A stretch of 64,000 nt of DNA from NCBI GenBank assembly GCA_963713445.1, contig CAVQMB010000008.1, forward strand, positions 124,001-188,000, in the 5' to 3' direction. Within the stretch, counting starts at the first letter, position 1; every line of letters begins with the position of its first letter. Of the stretch, positions 1-8,863 are shown in pieces. The position numbers were made by a program, and so were the translations under genes. The notes beneath the pieces are model-generated. The model had not been told where the DNA came from. It saw only the letters and a program-made list of their open reading frames with translations, and did not search any database. This DNA comes from CAVQMB01 sp963713445. Its GTDB lineage: Bacteria; Pseudomonadota; Gammaproteobacteria; Competibacterales; Competibacteraceae.

Positions 1-1
1 C

Positions 2-994
2 GAGGCGCTGGCCGACAGCGGGCTCGAGGTGACGGATGCCAACCGGGAGCGTATCGGCATCAGTATCGGCTCCGGTATCGGTGGTCTACTCGGCATAGAG
101 GAAGGCCACAAGGCATATTTACAGGGCGGACCACGCCGCATCACACCGTTTTTCGTACCGCGCAGCATCATCAACATGATTGCCGGCAACCTGTCAATCA
201 AGCTCGGTGTCAAGGGGCCGAATCTGGCGACGGTCACCGCCTGTACCACCGGAACGCATAACATCGGTCATGCGGCCAGGATGATCGCCTACGGGGATGC
301 TGATGCGATGCTGGCTGGCGGCGCCGAGATGGCGACCACTCCAATGGGGGTGGGCGGTTTTGCGGCGGCCCGGGCACTTTCCGCCCGTAACGACGCGCCC
401 CAGTCGGCCAGCCGGCCATGGGATGTCGATCGTGACGGTTTCGTGCTTGGTGATGGGGCCGGTGTCGTTATGCTGGAAGAATTTGACATGGCCTGTCGGC
501 GCGGTGCCCGTATCTACGGCGAAGTGGTCGGCTTCGGTATGAGTGGTGACGCCTACCACATGACGCTTCCCGACGCGACCGGTGATGGTGCCCGCCGCTG
601 TATGCAGAGTGCCTTGCGCGACGCGGGTATGAATCCGGACGAGATCGACTACATCAACGCCCACGGTACCTCAACCCCGGCCGGTGATAAGCTTGAATCG
701 GATGCCATAAAGGCTACGTTTGGCGATCATGCCTACCGCCTCGCGGTCAGCTCGACAAAATCGATGACGGGTCATCTGCTCGGTGCGGCCGGGGGCGTCG
801 AAGCTATTTTTTCACTATTGGCAATGCGTGACCAGGTTGCACCGCCAACCATCAATCTCGATAAGCCTGAGCCCGGCTGCGATCTCAATTATGTCCCGCA
901 CACACCGCAGCAACGGCAGTTGCGGGTGGTTTTGTCGAATTCGTTCGGTTTCGGTGGCACTAACGGCACTCTAATCTTCCGCCGACTCGACTGA
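2..994 (+). CDS. fabF: 3-oxoacyl-ACP synthase II, 5' end missing
   Basis: Condensing enzyme of type II fatty acid elongation, joining malonyl-ACP to acyl-ACP in the cytoplasm. The reading frame is open from the window edge, so the start codon lies upstream. The thiolase-fold Cys-His-His triad is visible: the nucleophile in TACTTGTH (Cys codon near 242), then NAHGTSTPAGD (near 656) and the MTGHLLGAAG histidine (near 770). The C terminus ends in the usual SNSFGFGGTN glycine-rich motif. mltG begins five bases after the stop. In many relatives pabC lies between fabF and mltG; it is absent here. Identification as FabF rather than FabB rests on motifs and on the mltG-tmk-holB neighbourhood. Confidence 0.95.
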   Translation, partial: EALADSGLEVTDANRERIGISIGSGIGGLLGIEEGHKAYLQGGPRRITPFFVPRSIINMIAGNLSIKLGVKGPNLATVTACTTGTHNIGHAARMIAYGDADAMLAGGAEMATTPMGVGGFAAARALSARNDAPQSASRPWDVDRDGFVLGDGAGVVMLEEFDMACRRGARIYGEVVGFGMSGDAYHMTLPDATGDGARRCMQSALRDAGMNPDEIDYINAHGTSTPAGDKLESDAIKATFGDHAYRLAVSSTKSMTGHLLGAAGGVEAIFSLLAMRDQVAPPTINLDKPEPGCDLNYVPHTPQQRQLRVVLSNSFGFGGTNGTLIFRRLD

Positions 995-998
995 GTCC

Positions 999-2006
999 AT
1001 GCGCCGGTTGCGTATCCTGCCATTGCTGCTGACGCTGATTGGCGTCAGTGCGGCTGGCGGTTATCTGCTGCTCAGCTACTGGACGTTTCTGCGAGAGCCT
1101 CTGACGCCGACAAGTGGAACCTGGATCTACACTGTGCAGCGGGGCGCGTCGGTTGACAGCATCGCACGCGACCTGACTACCCGCGGGGCACTCAGTGAGC
1201 CGCTCTACTTTCGTATCTATGCGCGCCTCACCGGTGCCGCCAGCCGGATCAAGGCGGGTCAGTACCGTATTTCATCGCGCACTACGCCGCGCCAGTTACT
1301 GGCCGACATGGTTGCAGGCAGGGTGGCACAATACAGCCTGACCATTGTCGAGGGCTGGACCTTCCATGAAATGCTGGCCGCGATAGAGGCCGATCCGCAC
1401 CTCAAGCATACCCTGGCCGGACTCGATGACACCGTGATCATGGCCCGGTTGCATCAATCGGGCAAGAAGCCGGAGGGGCTGTTTTATCCGGATACTTACA
1501 TGTTTCCCGCCGGCTACAGCGATCAGGACCTTCTCGAACGTGCTTACCAGGCCATGCAGCGGCATCTGCGCGCTGTGTGGTCACGACGCCAGCCGGGCCT
1601 GCCGCTGACGCGGCCTTACCAGGCACTGGTGCTGGCATCGATGATCGAGAAGGAAACCGGCCGCAGCGGGGAACGTCGCCGAATTGCCGGTGTATTCATC
1701 CGCCGGTTGGAGCGGGGTATGCGTTTGCAGAGTGATCCAACCGTTATTTACGGCCTCGGACGCTCGTTTGACGGTAATCTGACCCGAGCGGAGTTGCACA
1801 AGGATACGCCGTACAATACCTATACCCGTAGCGGACTGCCCCCTACGCCGATTGCGCTACCCGGCCTGGCGGCGCTGCGGGCCGCAGTCAACCCGGCGCC
1901 GGGCAATGCCTTGTACTTTGTGGCCAATGGTCAGGGTGGGCACGTATTCTCGCGCACGCTGGCCGAGCACGACCGGGCCGTGCGCAAATACCAATTGCAT
2001 CAATAA
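999..2006 (+). CDS. mltG: endolytic murein transglycosylase MltG (YceG)
   Basis: Inner-membrane lytic transglycosylase that cuts nascent glycan strands and is thought to set their length. The 335-residue protein has one N-terminal membrane segment (about residues 5-27), a LysM-like region and the YceG catalytic domain. The expected catalytic glutamate sits in MIEKETG (about residue 217), followed by the family signature RLQSDPTVIYGLG. Length is normal for the family. It is followed without any gap by tmk (TAA then ATG), so the two are probably one transcript from the fabF side. Confidence 0.95.
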   Translation: MRRLRILPLLLTLIGVSAAGGYLLLSYWTFLREPLTPTSGTWIYTVQRGASVDSIARDLTTRGALSEPLYFRIYARLTGAASRIKAGQYRISSRTTPRQLLADMVAGRVAQYSLTIVEGWTFHEMLAAIEADPHLKHTLAGLDDTVIMARLHQSGKKPEGLFYPDTYMFPAGYSDQDLLERAYQAMQRHLRAVWSRRQPGLPLTRPYQALVLASMIEKETGRSGERRRIAGVFIRRLERGMRLQSDPTVIYGLGRSFDGNLTRAELHKDTPYNTYTRSGLPPTPIALPGLAALRAAVNPAPGNALYFVANGQGGHVFSRTLAEHDRAVRKYQLHQ

Positions 2007-2636
2007 ATGAAGGGTCGCTTTATAACCCTCGAAGGCCCGGAGGGCGCCGGCAAAAGTACCCAGCTGGCGCTGATGCGTGATTACCTGGAAGCGGCTGGGC
2101 TGCGCATCGTGATTACGCGCGAGCCGGGTGGTACGGAGCTGGGGGAGCAGCTACGGGAACTGCTATTGACGCCGCGCGTGCCGGCGATGGTGCCGGATGC
2201 CGAGTTGCTGCTGATCTTCGCTGCCCGTGCTGAACACCTGGCGCGGGTGATCCTCCCGGCCCTGGCGCGCGGTGCCTGGGTCTTGTGTGACCGGTTCACC
2301 GACGCGTCCTACGCGTATCAGGGTAGCGGTCGCGGCATTCCCGCAGAGCGGATTGGTCAGCTCGAAACCTGGGCGCAGGGGGCGCTGCGACCGGATTTGA
2401 CGCTGCTGTTCGATTTGCCTGTTACCCTCGGCCTGAATCGGGCCGGCCGGCGTGGTTCGCAGGACCGCTTCGAACAGGAGGACGTGGCGTTCTTTGAACG
2501 GGTGCTGCAGGGATATCGCGAACGGGCCGCCCAATGGCCGCCGCGCTACCGGGTTATCGATGCCGGACAACCACTCGATTGGGTGACCGGGGCAGTACGT
2601 GAGGTTCTGGCGGAGTGTCTGCGACGATGGAAGTGA
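2007..2636 (+). CDS. tmk: thymidylate kinase
   Basis: Phosphorylates dTMP to dTDP with ATP, an essential step in dTTP synthesis. The 209-residue protein has the P-loop GPEGAGKST at residues 9-17, the REPGGTELGE motif that contacts the substrate, the DRFTDASYAYQG motif, and a LID region near GRRGSQDRFE. It starts directly after mltG. The stop overlaps the beginning of holB, which suggests translational coupling. Confidence 0.96.
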   Translation: MKGRFITLEGPEGAGKSTQLALMRDYLEAAGLRIVITREPGGTELGEQLRELLLTPRVPAMVPDAELLLIFAARAEHLARVILPALARGAWVLCDRFTDASYAYQGSGRGIPAERIGQLETWAQGALRPDLTLLFDLPVTLGLNRAGRRGSQDRFEQEDVAFFERVLQGYRERAAQWPPRYRVIDAGQPLDWVTGAVREVLAECLRRWK

Positions 2637-3634
2637 ACGCACCGCTATCCTGGCAGCTAACCCACTGGCGGCGGTTGCAGCAACAGCTCAACAGCGGGCG
2701 TTTGCCGCACGCGTTGTTGTTGCAGGGCGTTGCAGGGTTGGGCAAGACGCTGTTTGCACGGGCGCTGGCGGCGCGTTTGCTGTGCGCCACACCAGACAGT
2801 GACAGCCAGGGCCTGCAAATTGCCTGCGGCCATTGCGCAGACTGCCGCCAGCGGTCCGCCGGGAGTCACCCCGATCAGCGGGTGGTGCAACCCGAGGCAC
2901 CCGGCAAGCCGATCCGTATTGAGCAGGTTCGCCGCTTGGCAGCATTCATTACCGGAACCCGTCAGCGGGCCGGGACCAAGGTGGCCCTGCTACTGGCGGC
3001 CGATTGGCTCAATACCAATGCCGCCAACGCATTGTTGAAAACGCTTGAGGAGCCGCCGCCTACCAGCCTGCTGATCTTGGTCGGTGATGCGATGGAGCGT
3101 CTGCCGGCAACGGTACGCAGCCGCTGCCAGCGGATCGTATTCCAACTGCCACCTCAGCATTTGGCCAGTGACTGGCTGCGGTCGCAGTTGACGGTCGATG
3201 CCGACCCCGAGATGCTGCTGCGGATGGCGGCCGGCGCGCCGCTGCGGGCACTGTGCGAGGCTGATAACCTGGCTGACCGCAGCGAGTTATTCGCTGACTG
3301 GCAAGCGGTGCTGCACGGCGAAAGGGCCGCCGGTGAAGTCGCGCCGCGATGGGTGGGTGATAAGAGTGCGCAGAGCATCAGCTGGCTCCTCAGTTGGCAT
3401 CAGGATATGATCCGGCTTAACATGCAAGGCGCGGCAGTGGCCGATGTGGTGAACAGCGATCTCGGGCCGGCGCTGGCTGAGCTTGCAGCGACGCTGACCG
3501 GCGCGGAACTGTTTCGGCGGCTTGATGGTCTCCAGCAGTTGTGGCGGGACCAGTCGACCACTGTCAACCTGGCCTTGCAACTGACAGCCTGGCTGGCTGC
3601 GTGCGCGGGCCAACAGTCGCCTGACATAGGGTAG
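2627..3634 (+). CDS. holB: DNA polymerase III delta' subunit
   Basis: Subunit of the clamp loader that places the beta sliding clamp on primed DNA. The sequence shows an AAA+ fold with a P-loop-like GVAGLGKT, a zinc module (CGHCADC plus an upstream Cys), NAANALLKTLEEPP and an SRC sensor motif. I chose ATG 2627, preceded by GGCGGAG, over an in-frame GTG at 2615; either start overlaps tmk (10 or 22 bases). The order tmk-holB-pilZ matches many gammaproteobacteria. Confidence 0.93.
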   Translation: MEVNAPLSWQLTHWRRLQQQLNSGRLPHALLLQGVAGLGKTLFARALAARLLCATPDSDSQGLQIACGHCADCRQRSAGSHPDQRVVQPEAPGKPIRIEQVRRLAAFITGTRQRAGTKVALLLAADWLNTNAANALLKTLEEPPPTSLLILVGDAMERLPATVRSRCQRIVFQLPPQHLASDWLRSQLTVDADPEMLLRMAAGAPLRALCEADNLADRSELFADWQAVLHGERAAGEVAPRWVGDKSAQSISWLLSWHQDMIRLNMQGAAVADVVNSDLGPALAELAATLTGAELFRRLDGLQQLWRDQSTTVNLALQLTAWLAACAGQQSPDIG

Positions 3635-3642
3635 CGTCCGCA

Positions 3643-3987
3643 ATGGCAAGTTCGTCGGCTGCGAAGCCGGTAATCACACTGAACCTCAAGGATCGGGATG
3701 CACTGTATGCTGCCTATATGCCGTTTCTGAATGAGGGTGGCCTGTTTATTCCCACCGAGCGGCCGTATGAAATCGGTGACGAGCTTATCATTCAGCTGCA
3801 ACTGCCGGATGAGCCTGACGAGCTGCAGGTGCGTGGTCGGGTGGTCTGGCTGAGTCCACGGTCCACTTCGGGCCGTCCCGCGGGTGTCGGTATTCACTTC
3901 AGTGACAAGAGTTCGGCGGCGCGGCGTAAGGTGGAGACCCTGTTGGCGCCACTGATGAAATCGGGCCGGCCCACATATACGCTGTGA
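3643..3987 (+). CDS. pilZ: PilZ-domain protein, type IV pilus assembly PilZ
   Basis: Small cytoplasmic protein (114 residues) of the PilZ family. Its position directly after holB is the classic one for PilZ itself, needed for type IV pilus biogenesis and twitching. The beta-barrel portion includes LRVRGRVVWL-like and GVGIHFSD motifs. I do not see the RxxxR plus DxSxxG pair that binds cyclic di-GMP in other PilZ proteins, which agrees with what is known of PilZ proper. No other pilus gene is in the window, so the pilus role rests on family and position. Confidence 0.85.
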   Translation: MASSSAAKPVITLNLKDRDALYAAYMPFLNEGGLFIPTERPYEIGDELIIQLQLPDEPDELQVRGRVVWLSPRSTSGRPAGVGIHFSDKSSAARRKVETLLAPLMKSGRPTYTL

Positions 3988-3990
3988 CTC

Positions 3991-4614
3991 ATGGATGACG
4001 GCGGCGGCTGGAACCTGTGCGAGCGAATCCGGCGGCGTTTGACGACTGCATTTGATCCGGCCGCTGTGGCCGGCGATCACATAGTTGCCGGGATTACACC
4101 AGAACCGTGTGTGCTGTGCCCTGCGGCGGTGCTTGTGCCGCTGGTGCTCAATCCTGCTGGCATCACTGTGCTGCTGACCCGGCGCGCCGATCATATGGCA
4201 CATCATGCCGGGCAGATCAGCTTTCCCGGCGGTCGGCTAGATGCTGACGATAGCAGTCCGGTCGCTGCGGCGTTGCGCGAGGCGTACGAGGAAGTGGGGT
4301 TGCACCCCGAGCAGGTCGACATTGTGGGTCAACTTGAGTGTTATCGGACGGCCTCTGGCTTTCTGGTGACGCCCGTGGTCGGTTTTGTGCGGCCACCGCT
4401 GATGCTGCAGCCTAATCCGGATGAAGTTGCCGAGGTGTTCGAGGTACCCCTGGAATTCGTGCTCGACCGTGGTAACCATCAGCGCGACGCCCGGCTGTAC
4501 CGAGGCCGGTGGCGCCATTACTATGTTTTACCATATCGTGACTATCGTATCTGGGGAGCGACAGCAGCGATGCTGGTGATGCTGGCCGAGAGGCTGCAGG
4601 AGTCTGGCGTTTAG
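3991..4614 (+). CDS. Nudix hydrolase, CoA pyrophosphatase type
   Basis: Predicted to hydrolyse CoA or related dinucleotides at the pyrophosphate. The 207-residue protein contains a Nudix box beginning SFPGGRLDADD and ending LREAYEEVGL, with Asp in place of the first Glu, as is common in the CoA-diphosphatase (NudL-like) group. It starts three bases after pilZ and probably ends that operon. A promoter-like element for the cox cluster follows. The substrate is inferred from family only. Confidence 0.85.
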   Translation: MDDGGGWNLCERIRRRLTTAFDPAAVAGDHIVAGITPEPCVLCPAAVLVPLVLNPAGITVLLTRRADHMAHHAGQISFPGGRLDADDSSPVAAALREAYEEVGLHPEQVDIVGQLECYRTASGFLVTPVVGFVRPPLMLQPNPDEVAEVFEVPLEFVLDRGNHQRDARLYRGRWRHYYVLPYRDYRIWGATAAMLVMLAERLQESGV

Positions 4615-4673
4615 CCGTCGCAGCCGGGGCGACTATAATCTCTTTCCATAATGCTCAGCCGCAGGAGTCATTC
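4612..4673 (+). promoter_or_regulatory. candidate promoter and RBS of the cox-like cluster
   Basis: A TATAAT hexamer lies at 4634-4639 and CAGGAG at 4662-4668 precedes the coxG ATG at 4674. The -35 region is not convincing (GTTTAG-like near 4611). This is the first clear gap in the + strand gene run and marks the change from the housekeeping operon to the molybdenum-enzyme cluster. Confidence 0.45.
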
Positions 4674-5159
4674 ATGCAGATTGCTGGCGAATACGCGATT
4701 GACGCGCCGCGGCAGCGGGTGTGGGAAGCACTGAACGATCCGGAGATGCTGCGCCGGTGCATCCCTGGCTGCGAGACGCTGGAGCAGAGCGGTGAGAATG
4801 CCTTCCAGGCCCGCATTCAGTCGAAGATTGGACCGGTGAAGGCGAAGTTCAACGTCAAGGTATCGCTGGAGGACCTGGTGCCGCCGACGAGCTACCGGCT
4901 TGCCGGTGAGGGTCAGGGGGGGGTGGCGGGGTTTGCCCGCGGCCATGCCGATGTGACGTTGAGCGAAGCCGAGGCCGGGACGACGACGCTCACCTATCAG
5001 GCCGAGTTCAGGATCGGCGGCAAGCTGGCGCAGGTCGGCTCGCGGCTGGTGGCGGGGGCGACCCGCAAGACGGCCGATCAGTTCTTCGCCAACTTTGCGG
5101 CGGCGCTGGCGCCGGCGGCCGCGAGCCCATCCGAGGAGACAGCAGACCATGACGATTGA
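4674..5159 (+). CDS. coxG: CO dehydrogenase subunit G family protein (SRPBCC fold)
   Basis: Member of the CoxG family, START/Bet v 1-like proteins encoded with molybdenum hydroxylases. CoxG is reported to help attach CO dehydrogenase to the membrane. The 161-residue sequence opens with the family pattern (IDAPRQRVWEALNDPEMLRRC, cited in part) and contains the conserved CIPGCE and KFNVKVSLED segments, with an Ala-rich tail. The stop overlaps the coxS start by 11 bases. Presence of CoxG, CoxD and CoxE points to a CoxL-type enzyme, though close relatives oxidise other substrates. Confidence 0.88.
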   Translation: MQIAGEYAIDAPRQRVWEALNDPEMLRRCIPGCETLEQSGENAFQARIQSKIGPVKAKFNVKVSLEDLVPPTSYRLAGEGQGGVAGFARGHADVTLSEAEAGTTTLTYQAEFRIGGKLAQVGSRLVAGATRKTADQFFANFAAALAPAAASPSEETADHDD

Positions 5160-5634
5160 TGTAACCTTCACTCTCAACGGTGCTCGGGTGAGCGCCAGTG
5201 TTGAGCCGCGCACGCTGCTGGTGCAGTTGCTGCGCGAGCAGCTCGGGCAGACGGGCACGCATGTGGGCTGCGACACCAGCCAGTGCGGGGCGTGCGTGGT
5301 GCACGTCGACGGGCGCTCGGTGAAATCGTGCACGCTGCTGGCGGCCCAGGTCGACGGTGCCGAGGTGCTGACCATTGAGGGGGTGGCGCGCGACGACGAG
5401 CTGCACCCGATGCAGGCGGCGTTCCGGGAACATCACGGGCTGCAGTGCGGGTTTTGCACGCCGGGGATGATCATGAGCGCGCTGGAGCTGGTCAAGCACA
5501 ACCCGGCGCCCAGCGAGGGCGAGATCCGCCACTGGCTGGAGGGCAACATCTGCCGCTGCACCGGGTATCACAACATCGTCAAGGCCATCGCCGCCGGCGC
5601 TCAGGCTATGCAGGAGGAGGCTAGCCGTGTATAG
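5149..5634 (+). CDS. coxS: [2Fe-2S] small subunit of a xanthine-oxidase-family enzyme
   Basis: Iron-sulfur subunit passing electrons from the molybdenum centre to FAD. The ATG at 5149 follows a GAGGAG element at 5133-5138. The plant-type ferredoxin cysteines are in CDTSQCGACVVHVDG and the downstream SC. The second cluster is ligated by CGFCTPGM and CRCTGYHNIV. All eight cluster cysteines are present in 161 residues, the usual length. It overlaps the FAD subunit gene by 8 bases. Because coxS and coxM are directly coupled, no large-subunit gene ever sat between them here. Confidence 0.92.
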   Translation: MTIDVTFTLNGARVSASVEPRTLLVQLLREQLGQTGTHVGCDTSQCGACVVHVDGRSVKSCTLLAAQVDGAEVLTIEGVARDDELHPMQAAFREHHGLQCGFCTPGMIMSALELVKHNPAPSEGEIRHWLEGNICRCTGYHNIVKAIAAGAQAMQEEASRV

Positions 5635-6429
5635 CTTCGACTACAAACGCCCCGGCAGCCTGGAGGATGCACGCCAGCGGCTGGGCACGGCGGTGGAAGG
5701 CAAGCTGCTGGCCGGGGGCATGACCCTGCTACCGAGCCTGAAGTTGCGCCTGGCCCAGCCCTCGGTATTGATTGACCTGGGCGGGGTGAAGACGCTCAGC
5801 GGCATCCGCCGCGAGGGCGAGGCGCTGGTGATTGGGGCCATGACCCGGCACGCCGATGTCGCCGCGTCCCAGGAGGTGGGCGCGGCGATTCCGGCGCTGG
5901 CGGCGCTGGCCGGGGACATTGGCGATCCGCAGGTGCGCAATCGCGGCACCCTGGGCGGCTCGATCGCCAATGCCGACCCGGCGGCGGACTACCCGGCGGC
6001 GGTGCTGGGGTTGAACGCGACGGTGGGTAACCGACCGGCGCGAGATTGGTGCCGACGAGTTTTTCCTTGATCTGTTCGAGACCGCACTGGAGGACGATGA
6101 GATTGTCACCGCGGTGCGGTTCCCGCTGCCCAGGCGCGCGGCCTACCTGAAGTTTCCCAACCCGGCCTCGCGCTACGCCATCGTCGGGGTGATGGTGGCC
6201 GAGACGGCGGCGGGCGTACGGGTGGCGGTGACCGGCGCCGGGCCGGTGCGCGTTCCGGGTCGCGGAGATGGAGCAGGCGCTCGCCCGGGACTTCACCCCG
6301 GAGGCGGTGGCCGGCATTACGGTGGCGGCCGACGAGCTCAACACGGACATCCACGCCAGTGCCGAATACCGCGCCCACCTGATCACCGTTATGGCCAGGC
6401 GCGCCGTGGCGCAAGCGGTGGCTGCGTGA
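5627..6429 (+). pseudogene. coxM: FAD-binding medium subunit (CoxM-like), two frameshifts
   Basis: Medium subunit of a molybdenum hydroxylase, holding FAD. It starts at GTG 5627 after AGGAGG. The first frame gives good FAD motifs, AGGMTLLPSLKLRL and RGTLGGSIANADPAADY, but terminates at 6070. One extra G in the GGG run at 6025-6027 moves the gene to a second frame (TDRREIGADEFF and so on). An extra G near 6245 moves it to a third, which runs through EQALARDFTPEA to a normal end at 6429. Removing both bases restores a full ~267-residue protein. It is either a recent pseudogene or two sequencing errors; other genes in this window show similar indels. Confidence 0.8.
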
Positions 6430-6448
6430 CTTTGCCGGAATCGGTGCG

Positions 6449-7344
6449 ATGACGCACCCAGGCATTGTTGGCCGGCGGCAGCTACGTCGCCGACCGGAGC
6501 CTGGCAACGGCTGCTTACCTGGCACTGAAACTGGGCCGACCACTTTTCTGGAGGGTGAGGCGGGCGTCGGTAAGACCGAGATCGCCAAGGTTCTGGCGAA
6601 CTGCCTCGGCCGCCGGTTGATTCGGCTGCAATGCTACGAAGGGCTGGACGTCAGCGGCGCGGTTTACGAATGGAATTATCCACGCCAGATGATCGCCATC
6701 CGGCTGGCCGAAGCCGGCGGTGAAGAAGCCCGCGAGCAATTGGCTGCCGGTATTTTTGGTCCTGAGTTTCTGATTCGCCGGCCGCTACTGACGGCACTGG
6801 AACCGCAATCCAGAAAGGACCGCCCGTATTACTGATCGATGAGCTTGACCGGACCGACGAGCCGTTCGAAGCCTATCTGCTGGAGGTGCTGTCGGAGTTC
6901 CAGGTGACCATTCCTGAATTGGGGCCGATCAGGGCGTCGGAACCGCCGATAGTGGTGATTACCTCGAACCGGACCCGTGAGATTCACGATGCGCTCAAGC
7001 GGCGCTGTTTTTACCATTGGGTCGATTACCCTACCGCCGAACGCGAACTTGCGATTCTGCGGATAAAGGCTCCTCAGGCGCCGCAGTTGCTGAGCGAGCA
7101 GGTGGTGGCGTTCGTGCAGCGACTGCGAGAGCAGGATCTGTTCAAACTGCCCGGCGTGGCCGAAACCATAGACTGGTGTCAGGCCTTGCTGCAACTCGAT
7201 GCCATCGCACTGACGCCGGAACTGATCAATGCCACCTTGGGCGCGTTACTCAAGTACCAGGACGATATTGTCAAACTGCAGGGTACTGAGGCGGCCCAAC
7301 TGCTGGCGGAAATCCAGAGCGAGCTGACACAGGCCCGGCTGTGA
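6449..7344 (+). pseudogene. coxD: MoxR-family AAA+ ATPase (CoxD-like), frameshifted
   Basis: AAA+ ATPase acting with CoxE. In characterised systems CoxD helps insert sulfur and copper into the CoxL active site. Protein similarity continues over three frames: LLAGGSYVADRSLATAAYLA (frame of 6471), then FLEGEAGVGKTEIAKVLA with Walker A (frame of 6449), then VLLIDELDRTDEPFEAYLL with Walker B to the end (frame of 6817). Breaks lie near 6465 (with a small apparent deletion), 6545 and 6816. Three breaks in 900 bases exceed what is seen in neighbouring genes, so a true pseudogene is likely, but this needs the reads. Confidence 0.8.
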
Positions 7345-8549
7345 CCGAACCGGGCGGTGGTAGACTGGCGGATAATCTGGTGTATTTCGCCCGGGTGCTG
7401 CGCCGTGCGGGTTTACCGGTCGGCCCCGGCAAAGTGCTCGATGCACTGCGGGCGGTGCAGGCCGTGGGCGTTGAGCGGCGGTCCGATTTCTACTGGGCAT
7501 TGCATGCGACGCTGGTTACCCGCCGTGAACAGCGACCGTTGTTCGAACAAGCGTTTCATGTTTTCTGGCGCAATCCCAAGCTGTTAGAACGTCTACTGTC
7601 GCTGAATCTGCCCGCGACGCCGGCAACTGCCCAGGAAGAACCGGAGCCGCTGCAAAGACGGCTCGCCGAAGCGCTGGCCGGCGAGCAGCCGCAGCGGCCC
7701 ACCGAGAAGATCGAGCGCGAGATCGACGCCAGTCTGACCTGGTCGCAACAGGAGCAGCTACGGGACAAGGATTTCGAGCAGATGTCGGCAGCGGAACTCG
7801 CCCAGGCCAGGCGTATGCTGGAGCAGTTGCGAATGCACCGACAGGCTCTTCCCACCCGCCGCTGGCGGCCGGCCGCCAGCGGCCAGCGTGTGGATTTGCG
7901 GGCGACGCTGCGGCGCAGTATGCGGGGGTCGGCGGGGTTGTTTCAACTCGAGCGCCGCGTGCGACGCCAGCGGCCACCACCGTTGGTGCTGCTATGCGAT
8001 ATTTCAGGGTCAATGGAACGCTACGCGCGATTACTGTTGCATTTCGCGCATGCAGTCGGTGGTCGGCGTGAGCGGGTCTATACCTTCGTATTCGGCACCC
8101 GCCTGACCAATATCACCCGCCAGTTGCGCCACAAGGACGTCGATCAGGCGCTGGCCGAGGTGTCCAGGGTGGTGTCGGACTGGTCCGGCGGCACCCGTAT
8201 TGGTCCCTGTCTGCACGAATTCAATCGCTACTGGTCGCGGCGGGTGCTGGGACAGGGCGCACTGGTGCTGTTTATCAGTGATGGTCTGGATCGGGCTACC
8301 GATGGTGGTCTGGCCCATGAAATGGAGCGTCTGCACAAATCCTGTCGGCGGCTGGTGTGGCTGAATCCGCTGTTACGCTACAGCGACTTCGAGCCAAGAG
8401 CTCAGGGTATTCGTGCTATCTTGCCACACGTTGACGAACTGCGTCCGGCGCACAATGTCAACAGTTTGAGTGCACTCGCCGTGGCGCTTGAGCGACCGTT
8501 GCCGCGGCGCGAGGAGGGAGTCAGTCGATGGCTGCAGATGTTGTCCTGA
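7341..8549 (+). CDS. coxE: VWA-domain protein CoxE
   Basis: Partner of the MoxR/CoxD ATPase in maturation of CO-dehydrogenase-type enzymes. The 402-residue protein begins at GTG, overlapping the coxD stop as GTGA. An N-terminal helical CoxE region is followed by a charged linker (residues ~95-165) and a von Willebrand A domain. The domain has a metal-binding DISGSM motif (about residue 219), a Thr in SGGTRIG and FISDGLDRAT. The frame is intact over its full length, unlike the two genes before it. Confidence 0.9.
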   Translation: MTEPGGGRLADNLVYFARVLRRAGLPVGPGKVLDALRAVQAVGVERRSDFYWALHATLVTRREQRPLFEQAFHVFWRNPKLLERLLSLNLPATPATAQEEPEPLQRRLAEALAGEQPQRPTEKIEREIDASLTWSQQEQLRDKDFEQMSAAELAQARRMLEQLRMHRQALPTRRWRPAASGQRVDLRATLRRSMRGSAGLFQLERRVRRQRPPPLVLLCDISGSMERYARLLLHFAHAVGGRRERVYTFVFGTRLTNITRQLRHKDVDQALAEVSRVVSDWSGGTRIGPCLHEFNRYWSRRVLGQGALVLFISDGLDRATDGGLAHEMERLHKSCRRLVWLNPLLRYSDFEPRAQGIRAILPHVDELRPAHNVNSLSALAVALERPLPRREEGVSRWLQMLS

Positions 8550-8863
8550 ACAATGCCGAGATTTTGCAGACGGCGGCGCGCTGGCGCGATCAGGGCCACC
8601 CGGTGGCGTTGGCCACGGTAGTGGATACGTGGGGATCGTCGCCGCGGCCGGTGGGTAGCATGCTGGCTGTCAATGACCAACTCGAGTTCGTCGGCTCGGT
8701 GTCAGGTGGTTGTATCGAGGGTGCGGTGATTGAGCAAGCCCGACGCAGCATGAACGACGGCCAGCCGCAGGTGCTGGAATTCGGTGTCAGCAATGATCTG
8801 GCATGGGAAGTGGGTCTTGCTTGCGGCGGGCAGGTCAAGGTCTACGTCGAGAACCTGGAATGA
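8528..8863 (+). CDS. XdhC/CoxI-type N-terminal-domain protein
   Basis: Short 111-residue protein equal to the N-terminal half of XdhC, which protects and delivers sulfurated molybdenum cofactor to xanthine-oxidase-family enzymes. It contains ALATVVDTWGSSPRP and SGGCIEGAVIEQA, both characteristic of the family, and ends with ACGGQVKVYVE. It overlaps the end of coxE by 22 bases, and its stop overlaps the next start in an ATGA arrangement. In many clusters the two XdhC halves are separate genes, as here, so this is not a truncation. Confidence 0.88.
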   Translation: MAADVVLNNAEILQTAARWRDQGHPVALATVVDTWGSSPRPVGSMLAVNDQLEFVGSVSGGCIEGAVIEQARRSMNDGQPQVLEFGVSNDLAWEVGLACGGQVKVYVENLE

